From positions 2,988 through 9,206 of the forward strand of contig CAJUNS010000046.1 in assembly GCA_910587995.1 (NCBI GenBank): 6,219 nucleotides of DNA, written 5' to 3'. This DNA comes from an uncultured Oscillospiraceae bacterium (GTDB lineage: Bacteria; Bacillota_A; Clostridia; Oscillospirales; Acutalibacteraceae). Below, piece after piece: positions 1 to 5,679 of this stretch. Position numbers and translations under genes: made by a program. The stretch's first letter is position 1. Every line of letters begins with the position of its first letter. The notes under the pieces are model-generated. The model had not been told where the DNA came from. It searched no databases and saw only the letters and a program-made list of their open reading frames with translations.

Positions 1-443
1 CCAACATTGCCACAGACTTCCAGTTCCAGATTGGCGATACCTCCAACAGCTATGACCAGCTGGTCATGAGCGACATCATCACTGACGCAAACGGCGCTGA
101 CATCAAGGCTCTGATTTCCGCTGCCTTGAGCATTGACATCAGCACCCTGACCGGCGCTGCCAACGCTCTGGCAACCCTGAAGAGCGGCGCTACCGGCGCA
201 ATCAACGTAATCTCTACCCTGCGCGCTAAGCTGGGCGCCACCCAGAACCGTCTGGATCACACCTTGAACAACCTGTCCGTCATGAACGAGAACATCACGG
301 ACGCCGAGTCCGGCATCCGTGACACAGACGTGGCAAACGAGATGATGTCCTACACCAAGAACAACATCTTGATCCAGTCCGCTCAGGCCATGCTGGCCCA
401 GGCCAACTCCGTGCCCCAGGGCGTTCTGCAGCTGCTCCAGTAA
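1..443 (+). CDS. Flagellin, C-terminal part (5' end outside the window)
   Basis: This is the C-terminal end of the flagellar filament protein, which is exported by the flagellar type III system and polymerises outside the cell. The reading frame is open from base 3 (the first two bases finish a codon) to the TAA at 441-443, giving about 146 residues. The last 70 or so residues are the diagnostic D1/D0 C-terminal helices: GATQNRLDHTLNNL, then NITDAESGIRDTDVANEM, then TKNNILIQSAQAMLAQAN, ending VPQGVLQLLQ. These match the conserved flagellin pattern almost position for position. The first visible residues (FQFQIGDTSNSYDQL) fit the start of the C-terminal D1 segment. An ATG at 66 is internal and not a start. 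The codons look well optimised, as expected for an abundant protein. The gene is followed by a terminator and then by the putative modification operon. Family assignment is near certain; the symbol (fliC or hag) cannot be chosen from this fragment. Confidence 0.97.
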   Translation, partial: NIATDFQFQIGDTSNSYDQLVMSDIITDANGADIKALISAALSIDISTLTGAANALATLKSGATGAINVISTLRAKLGATQNRLDHTLNNLSVMNENITDAESGIRDTDVANEMMSYTKNNILIQSAQAMLAQANSVPQGVLQLLQ

Positions 444-469
444 GGTTAATCCTTCTATGCCCGAATGCC

Positions 470-489
470 GCGCCGCATAGCCGCGGCGC
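470..489 (+). other. GC-rich hairpin without U-tract downstream of flagellin
   Basis: GCGCCGC (470-476) pairs perfectly with GCGGCGC (483-489) around a six-base loop, ATAGCC. It is followed by AAAAAGTG, so it has no U-tract on the + strand. It is not a canonical terminator in either direction. It could protect the 3' end of the flagellin mRNA or simply be a chance palindrome. A shorter alternative register (467-472 with 482-487) also exists. Confidence 0.5.
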
Positions 490-514
490 AAAAAGTGAAT
501 TCACAAAGCGAGAG

Positions 515-544
515 TTGGGGCGGGCGTGTGCCCGTCCCAATTTT
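515..544 (+). terminator. Rho-independent terminator of the flagellin gene
   Basis: TTGGGGCGGGC (515-525) pairs with GCCCGTCCCAA (530-540) as an 11-bp stem with one G-U wobble and a GTGT loop. It is followed at once by TTTTCTGCTT (541-550). This is the classic GC-rich stem plus U-run. It lies about 70 bases after the flagellin stop and only about 20 bases before the ATG of the next gene, so downstream genes presumably rely on read-through or on a promoter upstream of or within this structure. Confidence 0.88.
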
Positions 545-550
545 CTGCTT

Positions 551-557
551 GGAAAGG
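551..557 (+). promoter_or_regulatory. Ribosome binding site deciding the start of the 677-aa gene
   Basis: GGAAAGG lies seven bases upstream of the ATG at 565 and is a plausible Shine-Dalgarno sequence. It decides against the in-frame GTG at 526, which sits in the loop of the terminator hairpin and has no such site. Confidence 0.75.
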
Positions 558-564
558 TAAGCGT

Positions 565-2598
565 ATGGAACCCATTGATGTGGCGAGAAGATTGGTCAGC
601 CTGGGGGAGACAGAGGACGCGGTAAAAGCCTACGAGCTGGTGCTGCGGGCGCAGAATATTGTTTCGGCAGATGAAAAAATGGAAGCGGCGCTGTTTGTGC
701 TGCAGTTTTGCGGCGAGTACCGCTATGCCTATCTGGCGTTTTTGGAGCTGTGCAAGGAGAGCCAGTACGCAAAGGACGCCATGGCCATTATCACAGAGGC
801 TTTTTACGAGCCCAATAAAAAACTCCTTCGCTCTCACTATGAGAACAACTGTAAGTATTTGTCAAAGTATCCCTATTTATTCCAAAAAGAGTTTATTCCC
901 TTTGAAGAACTGCCCATACGGTTTTATCCCTTTGACGATGGCCACTACGTGCCGTACTATGTGGAAGAGGGGCGGTTTGGGGAGGTCACGGACTACAGCG
1001 ACCCGGTAATTACCCGGAACTATTTTCATGATTTAGAAAACCCCATCCTGGCAAAGGATGTTTACTCCCAATATGAGCTGGAGTATTTAAACGATAATGT
1101 GCGCCTAAGCGAGCATGTAAGCCGGGAAAACCATGTTTACCTGCACTATTCCAGCTGGGCGGAGTTCTGCGCCTATCTGCAGGTGCTGAACTTCCGGAAA
1201 CTTCTGGCAGACCGGAAGCTGGTGTTCCTGATGGAGGATGAGATCAGCCAGTACCCCATAGATTTTAAAGAGCGCTTTGGGATTGACTACAGCATCTATC
1301 CCCTCCGGCCGGTGGGGGTTAGAGAAGTGAACCGGCTGATTTGGCACATGCAGCTGTCGTACCACAACGGCGGCGACTTTTTCAACGAGATTATGGACGC
1401 CCACCCGAACCTGCTGTCCAGCTCCTCAATTTTCCACGACTCCATGGAAGAGACCATGGACGACCTGCGCAGCACACTGAACGACGCCCGGAGCTGGGCG
1501 GAGGTGAAAGAGGTGTTCTCCAACGGGGAGTGGGAAAACTTCGACATGATCCGGGACCTGTATTTTATGCGGGACCGGACGGACAAGGACATTCTGGTGG
1601 CAACGTTTTTCTGCTGCAAGCGCTTTACCAAGCGGCTGGACCCCAATTCCCGCATTGTGCCGGCGATTTTTTACCAGCCCCATTTTGGATATATTCACAC
1701 CGACATCAAGGGCGACAACAAGGGGCACGCCATTGTCACCTCAGAGCAGTATGAGGCTATAGAAAAGTCAACCCTGATTAAGTACTTCAAATATATCAAG
1801 TCATTTGCCCCCATGCGGCGTATTACCACCAGTTATGGCGGTGCGGTACGGTTTATGGATAGCATGAGCGGCAGAAATGAGGACGGGAAGTACCGGCGGG
1901 TCACCAACGAGGTGGTGGAGCGGGTGCTGTACCGGGGCTACCTGGTGGACAGCCGGATTCGGATTTTTCGGGACTGCGTGGTGGTGCGCTTTGAGGACGG
2001 CAAGCTGAACCCGAAGGCTACCTTTACGGCTCTGGCCAAATTTCTGGACCTGCCTTATACCAAGTCCATGACCTACTGCTCCTTTAACGGGCTGCCCACC
2101 CAGGTGATGTTAAAGCAGGAGGTTCATGGGTTTGATACCACATCTGTATATAAGACCTATGACGACTTTGCCTGTGACGAAGAGCGCTGGTTTTTGGAGT
2201 ACTTCCTCCAGGACGCCTACCGGTACTATGGATATGATTTTAAGTATTATGACGGCCAGCCTGCCAGTCCGGAGAAGATAAGGGAAAAGGCCCAGCGTTT
2301 TGACACAATATATTCCTTCATCCGCAAGAGCATGAAAACCTTCTTTGAAGAGACAGTGGTGGAAATGAGGGAGAAGGCGGCGGAAGCGGGCGAAGAGCAG
2401 GAATATGCCAATACAGTAGAGGAAGAGGCGGCGCAGTCCTTGGAGAAATATATGCGGCAGCAGGAGGAGCGGACCATGAGCGTGACCAATCTGCTGCTGG
2501 GAGGCCTGAAATTTGTGGCAAAGGACGGCCAGCCGCTGGAGTTTATGCCCCGGCTGGACCTGGACCCGGAGCTTTTAGAGCAGCCGCTGTACCGATAA
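565..2598 (+). CDS. 677-aa protein with sulfotransferase-like C-terminal domain
   Basis: Probably a transferase acting on flagellin or a surface glycan; the exact reaction is unknown. The N-terminus (about residues 4-60) is helical with a TPR-like repeat (LGETEDAVKAYELVL, 13-27). Residues about 70-250 are rich in aromatic residues and match no family I recognise. From about 255 the protein resembles the sulfotransferase fold. SYHNGGDFFNEIMDAHPNLL (265-284) lines up with the usual RSGTT...L..HP 5'-phosphosulfate loop, but the Ser/Gly/Thr core is replaced. VVVRFEDGKLNP (472-483) followed by ALAKFLDLPY (489-498) mirrors the YEDL..P...FLGLP block. ERWFLEYF...RYYGYDF (to 559) mirrors the usual domain end. 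Residues about 587-645 are highly charged and probably helical or coiled-coil. No signal peptide or membrane segment is seen. The gene precedes the CysC-like kinase by 12 bases, which supports use of a PAPS-like donor. The fold call is moderately supported; the substrate is a guess. No Maf (DUF115) flagellin glycosyltransferase signature was seen. Confidence 0.6.
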   Translation: MEPIDVARRLVSLGETEDAVKAYELVLRAQNIVSADEKMEAALFVLQFCGEYRYAYLAFLELCKESQYAKDAMAIITEAFYEPNKKLLRSHYENNCKYLSKYPYLFQKEFIPFEELPIRFYPFDDGHYVPYYVEEGRFGEVTDYSDPVITRNYFHDLENPILAKDVYSQYELEYLNDNVRLSEHVSRENHVYLHYSSWAEFCAYLQVLNFRKLLADRKLVFLMEDEISQYPIDFKERFGIDYSIYPLRPVGVREVNRLIWHMQLSYHNGGDFFNEIMDAHPNLLSSSSIFHDSMEETMDDLRSTLNDARSWAEVKEVFSNGEWENFDMIRDLYFMRDRTDKDILVATFFCCKRFTKRLDPNSRIVPAIFYQPHFGYIHTDIKGDNKGHAIVTSEQYEAIEKSTLIKYFKYIKSFAPMRRITTSYGGAVRFMDSMSGRNEDGKYRRVTNEVVERVLYRGYLVDSRIRIFRDCVVVRFEDGKLNPKATFTALAKFLDLPYTKSMTYCSFNGLPTQVMLKQEVHGFDTTSVYKTYDDFACDEERWFLEYFLQDAYRYYGYDFKYYDGQPASPEKIREKAQRFDTIYSFIRKSMKTFFEETVVEMREKAAEAGEEQEYANTVEEEAAQSLEKYMRQQEERTMSVTNLLLGGLKFVAKDGQPLEFMPRLDLDPELLEQPLYR

Positions 2599-2610
2599 GG
2601 AGGGGCAAGG

Positions 2611-3132
2611 ATGGAAAAAGGAACCGTATATTTTTTCACGGGCCTGGCAGGCGCGGGCAAGACCACCATTGGGGGCCTGTTCTACCAGCGGCTTAAGGAG
2701 ATCCGGCCGGAGGCTGTTTTGATTGACGGGGACAAAAACCGGGACCAGGCCAACGCCCGGGCGCCCAAGGACTACTCCACAGAGGCCCGGCGGCAGGGGG
2801 CGAAAAACCTTTTGGCCCAGTGCAACGAGCTGGCGGAGCGGGGAGTGGACGCCATTTATTGCGGCATCGGCATGTACGCGGACGTGCGGGCCTGGTGCCG
2901 GGAAAACATCGAAAACTACCGGGAAATCTACATAAAGGCCAGCATGGAGACCCTGCGCCGGCGCAACCAGAAGGGGCTGTACTCTCCTGGTGTAAAGCAG
3001 GTGGTAGGGGTGGACCTGCCCTGGGACGAGCCGGACAGCTCGGACCTGGTTATTGAAAACGAGGGCGGCGAGGAGCCGGAGGCCATTGTGGAGCGGATCT
3101 GGAGGGCCTTTGGCCTGGAGGACGGAGTATGA
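2611..3132 (+). CDS. CysC-like P-loop kinase (adenylyl-sulfate kinase family)
   Basis: A soluble 173-aa kinase. APS kinases phosphorylate the 3'-OH of adenylyl sulfate with ATP to make PAPS. Visible motifs are the Walker A loop GLAGAGKTT (11-19); LIDGDKNR (37-44), matching the family LDGD..R; YSTEARRQGAKN (55-66), a divergent form of the FS..DR..NIRR segment; an arginine after GMYADVR (87-93), near the usual ISPYR; and NQKGLYSPG (119-127), matching the RDPKGLY block. The stretch after KGLY is shorter than in canonical CysC, and FTGI is replaced by VVGVDLPWDEP (131-141). It resembles, from memory, CysC homologues in capsule loci such as the Campylobacter cytidine diphosphoramidate kinase. AAGGAGGGG sits seven bases before the ATG. 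No ATP sulfurylase lies nearby. Kinase fold is very likely; PAPS synthesis is one option, and phosphorylation of another nucleotide donor is the other. Confidence 0.82.
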   Translation: MEKGTVYFFTGLAGAGKTTIGGLFYQRLKEIRPEAVLIDGDKNRDQANARAPKDYSTEARRQGAKNLLAQCNELAERGVDAIYCGIGMYADVRAWCRENIENYREIYIKASMETLRRRNQKGLYSPGVKQVVGVDLPWDEPDSSDLVIENEGGEEPEAIVERIWRAFGLEDGV

Positions 3133-3830
3133 ACATCGGGCTGATCATCGCCGGGGGCAAGGGACAGCGGATGCTGCAGGAGATTCCCAAGCAGTTTCTG
3201 AATGTGAACGACAAGCCGGTTATCATCTACACCCTGGAGGCCTTCCAGTCCCACCCAGACATTGACGCCATAGGTGTGGTGTGCGTGGACGGCTGGCACG
3301 ACATCTTGAAGGCTTATGCCCGGCAGTACAAGATATCGAAGCTGGAATGGGTGGTCTCCGGCGGGGAAAACGGCCAGTCCTCCATCCGCAACGGGCTGTT
3401 CCACGCGGAGGGGCTTTATGGCCCGGAGGACATTGTGCTGGTGCATGACGCGATCCGCCCCATGGTCTCCCATGAGATTATTTCGGACTGCATTGTGCAG
3501 TGCAAGCGCCGCGGTTCGGCGGTGGCGGTGGTTCCCTGCAACACAGTGGCGCTGCGGCGGACCACGGAGCAGACCTCCAGCGAGGTGGTGCTCCGTGAGA
3601 AACTGGCCCTCACCCAAACCCCCCAGGCTTTCCGGCTGGGGAAGCTGGCCCAGGCCCACCGCAGGGCGCTGGAACAGGGAATCGAGAACTCCACCGCCAG
3701 CTGTACGCTGATGATTGAGCTGGGGGAGAGCGTACATTTCTCCATCGGCGCGGAGACCAACATCAAGCTGACCACGCCGGATGATCTAAAGATATTTAAA
3801 GCGCTGTTGGCGCTGAAGGAGCAGGCATGA
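3129..3830 (+). CDS. IspD/TarI-type cytidylyltransferase
   Basis: A cytoplasmic enzyme that transfers CMP from CTP to a phosphorylated polyol or sugar, giving a CDP-activated compound. The 233-aa length is normal for the family. Motifs are IIAGGKGQRM (6-15, glycine-rich CTP loop), PKQFL (20-24), GGENGQSSIRNGL (78-90), VHDAIRP (105-111), LTQTPQAF (161-168) and NIKLTTPDDL (211-220). Counterparts of the E. coli IspD catalytic residues are seen: Arg14, Lys21, Asp107, Arg110, Thr139, Arg156 and Lys213. The methylerythritol-phosphate TDDA motif is replaced by STASC (188-192), so another substrate is likely, for instance ribitol-5-phosphate as in TarI or an unknown sugar phosphate. The start overlaps the previous stop (ATGA), with GGAGG seven bases upstream. 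The operon context also argues against housekeeping isoprenoid synthesis. The substrate is not determined. Confidence 0.85.
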   Translation: MNIGLIIAGGKGQRMLQEIPKQFLNVNDKPVIIYTLEAFQSHPDIDAIGVVCVDGWHDILKAYARQYKISKLEWVVSGGENGQSSIRNGLFHAEGLYGPEDIVLVHDAIRPMVSHEIISDCIVQCKRRGSAVAVVPCNTVALRRTTEQTSSEVVLREKLALTQTPQAFRLGKLAQAHRRALEQGIENSTASCTLMIELGESVHFSIGAETNIKLTTPDDLKIFKALLALKEQA

Positions 3831-4870
3831 GACTGACGGAGAATCCGGAATATTTGGCGCAGCTGCGGGCCATAAAGGGCTTGGCGTTTCTCAGCGGAAA
3901 GAGGCTGCTGATCACCGGCGCGGCGGGGATGCTGGGAAGCTGCCTGGTGGACGCGGTGATGCTTTGGAACCGGGAGCATTCCCAGCCCTGCCAGATTGCC
4001 GCGGTAGGGCGCAGCGGGAAAAAACTGGCGGAGCGGTTTCAAGATTATCTGGGAGACAGCTGCTTTCAGTATATTCAACAGGATGTGTGCCAGCCGCTGA
4101 AAGGGTTTCCGGAGCAGGCGGATTATATCATCCACGCGGCCAGCAATGCGGACCCGGCCAATATGGCCAAGTATCCGGTGGACACCCTGCTGGCCAATGT
4201 CATGGGAACGGATAACTTGCTTCAGTATGGCTTAAGCCACAGGATGAAGCGCTTTCTGTTTGTGTCCTCCGGGGAGGTCTACGGCCAGCCGAACTGGAAG
4301 GAGGACAGTTTTACAGAGGCCAGCTGCGGTCCGCTGGATCTGTTTAACCCCCGAAGCTGCTACCCGGAGGGGAAGCGGGCGGCGGAGGTTCTGTGCCAAA
4401 GCTATGCCAGCCAGTATGGAGCGGATGTGGTAATGGTCCGGCCCTGCCATCTCTTCGGCCCCACCATGTCCCGCAGGGACAGCCGGGCGGCGGCGGAATT
4501 CCTTTGGAGCGCGGCGGAGGGCCGGGAGCTTGTGCTGAAAAGCGATGGCAGGAAGGAGCGCTCCCACTGCTATGTGGTGGACGCGGCAGCGGCCTTGCTG
4601 CTGGTATTGGCACAGGGCGGAGCGGGAGAGGCTTACAACATCGCGGACCGGCGGTACCAGATGACCATAGGGGACTTTGCCCGGAAGGCGGCGGAGGCCG
4701 GCGGGTGCAAGGCGGTTTTTGCGGTTCCCCAGGAGCGGGCGGCCAGCCATTCGGCTCCCGCACGGCAGGTGCTGGACAGCGGGAAGCTGGAGGCCCTGGG
4801 CTGGAAGCCCGGAGAAGATGGCGGCGCGATTGGCCGGACGGTGAAACTTTTACGGGAGGCCGGGACATGA
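3827..4870 (+). CDS. NAD-dependent epimerase/dehydratase (extended SDR) for a nucleotide sugar
   Basis: A 347-aa Rossmann-fold enzyme, probably acting on a nucleotide-activated sugar as epimerase, dehydratase or decarboxylase. After about 24 extra N-terminal residues comes LLITGAAGMLGS (27-38), the NAD-binding GxxGxxG. Further on are the Asp-Val of the adenine site (86-87), HAASNADP (103-110), the catalytic Ser in SSGEVYG (147-153) and the YxxxK pair Tyr179/Lys183 within RSCYPEGKRAAE. The substrate-domain blocks VRPCHLFGP and ERSHCYVVDAA follow. The RSCY-EGKR and SSGEVYG blocks are closest in style to UDP-glucuronate decarboxylase and RmlB-like proteins, but that does not fix the reaction. 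Its start overlaps the cytidylyltransferase stop by ATGA, with AAGGAG five bases upstream. The pairing suggests it acts on the CDP-product of its neighbour or on a separate sugar nucleotide. Family certain, substrate unknown. Confidence 0.88.
   Translation: MRLTENPEYLAQLRAIKGLAFLSGKRLLITGAAGMLGSCLVDAVMLWNREHSQPCQIAAVGRSGKKLAERFQDYLGDSCFQYIQQDVCQPLKGFPEQADYIIHAASNADPANMAKYPVDTLLANVMGTDNLLQYGLSHRMKRFLFVSSGEVYGQPNWKEDSFTEASCGPLDLFNPRSCYPEGKRAAEVLCQSYASQYGADVVMVRPCHLFGPTMSRRDSRAAAEFLWSAAEGRELVLKSDGRKERSHCYVVDAAAALLLVLAQGGAGEAYNIADRRYQMTIGDFARKAAEAGGCKAVFAVPQERAASHSAPARQVLDSGKLEALGWKPGEDGGAIGRTVKLLREAGT
4854..4859 (+). promoter_or_regulatory. Ribosome binding site deciding the start of the PHP gene
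   Basis: GGGAGG lies seven bases before the ATG at 4867. It supports starting the PHP protein there rather than at the much earlier in-frame GTG at 4393, which lies deep inside the SDR gene and would add a low-complexity Gly/Arg-rich extension. Confidence 0.8.
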
Positions 4871-5679
4871 AGATTGTGGATTTGCACACCCACAGCAGGG
4901 TTTCGGACGGACAGTACGCCCCGGCCCAGCTGGTGGAGCTTGCCCACCGGCGGGGGATTCAGGTACTGGCTTTGACCGACCACGACGCCCTGGATGGAAT
5001 CCCCCAGGCGGCGGAGGCCGCGCGGAAGCTGGGCCTGGAGCTGATTCCGGGGATTGAGCTGGGGGCCAGGGAGTACCGGAACCTGCACATTCTGGGCTAC
5101 GGCTTTTCACCGGAGAGTCCGGAGCTGCTGTCGTTCTGCGCGGAAATGCAGGCCGGGCGGGAGTGGCAGAAGCGCCGCATCCACAGCTTTTTGCGGGAGA
5201 AGGGCATAGAGATCGACTTGGGCGAGGTGGAGGAGTTGGCGGGAGGCCAAGGCGTTGGCCGGCCACACTTCGCCCAGGTGATGGTCCGGCACGGCTGGGT
5301 GAAGGACAGCCGTGAGGCCTTTGACCGCTACCTGGATACAGAGGAATATGCCCGCATTGAGCGAAAAAAGCCTACGGCCCGCCAGTGTGTGGAGAAGATC
5401 CGCCAGGCCGGCGGAAAGGCCGTCTTGGCCCATCCCTACCAGCTGAAGCTGGAAAACGGCCCCCTGGAGGAGCAGGTGCGCCAGCTCAAGGAGTATGGGC
5501 TGGCGGGGATTGAATGCTTTTACCCCAAGCACACGCCGGAGCAGGAGGCCTTTTACCTGAGCTTGGCCCAAAAGTACGGCCTGCACATCACGGGAGGCAG
5601 CGATTTTCACGGAGAGAAGGTCAAGCCGGAGGTGGAGCTGGCCCGAATCCAACTGGAAGTGGAGTGGCTGCTGGCATGA
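4867..5679 (+). CDS. PHP-domain phosphoesterase, TrpH/YciV (COG0613) type
   Basis: A 270-aa metal-dependent phosphoesterase, presumably cytoplasmic. The complete PHP metal-site pattern is visible: DLHTHSRVSDG (5-15; His7, His9, Asp14), LTDHDAL (36-42; His39), PGIEL (61-65; Glu64), His74 in NLHILGYG, His189 in LAHPYQ and Asp246/His248 in GGSDFHG. This layout is that of the TrpH/YciV group. Characterised members remove the 3'-phosphate from 3',5'-bisphosphonucleotides such as PAP, or degrade short RNA from the 5' end (RNase AM). The segment between His74 and His189 holds the helical insertion typical of the group. Its start overlaps the SDR stop by ATGA. Next to a CysC-like kinase and a sulfotransferase-like protein, recycling of PAP or a similar 3'-phosphonucleotide is an attractive role, though unproven. 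A sugar-phosphate phosphatase role is the main alternative. Confidence 0.87.
   Translation: MKIVDLHTHSRVSDGQYAPAQLVELAHRRGIQVLALTDHDALDGIPQAAEAARKLGLELIPGIELGAREYRNLHILGYGFSPESPELLSFCAEMQAGREWQKRRIHSFLREKGIEIDLGEVEELAGGQGVGRPHFAQVMVRHGWVKDSREAFDRYLDTEEYARIERKKPTARQCVEKIRQAGGKAVLAHPYQLKLENGPLEEQVRQLKEYGLAGIECFYPKHTPEQEAFYLSLAQKYGLHITGGSDFHGEKVKPEVELARIQLEVEWLLA

Noticed and set aside
441..467. Possible sigma-D/sigma-28 flagellar promoter: TAAG, 15 bases, CCCGAATG
   Set aside because: Spacing is right and CCGA matches, but three of eight -10 positions and one -35 position are off after the CCGA core or elsewhere; it also overlaps the flagellin stop and would still run into the terminator. Too weak to call without start-site mapping.
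526..564. GTG at 526 as an earlier in-frame start of the 677-aa protein
   Set aside because: It lies in the loop of the terminator hairpin with no ribosome binding site; ATG 565 has GGAAAGG at good spacing.
565..2598. Maf-type (DUF115) flagellin glycosyltransferase for the gene after flagellin
   Set aside because: Position and size fit, but the GxGPSL-type Maf motifs are absent and the C-terminal landmarks match sulfotransferases better.
2611..3132. Ordinary cysteine-biosynthesis cysC
   Set aside because: No sulfate assimilation gene is nearby, it sits in a flagellin-linked sugar operon, and its substrate region diverges from canonical APS kinases.
2928..4135. Long minus-strand open frames (for example 2928-3737 and 3416-4135)
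   Set aside because: They mirror well-supported + strand genes in a G+C-rich sequence, show no family motifs and have no convincing start signals.
4393..4866. N-terminal extension of the PHP protein from GTG 4393
   Set aside because: It overlaps the SDR gene in another frame, reads as Gly/Arg-rich low-complexity sequence, and the family start MKIVDLHTHS at 4867 has its own GGGAGG.
5245..5260. Inverted repeat GGCCAA-ggcg-TTGGCC
   Set aside because: It lies inside the PHP coding region with no U-run and is short enough to arise by chance in G+C-rich codons.
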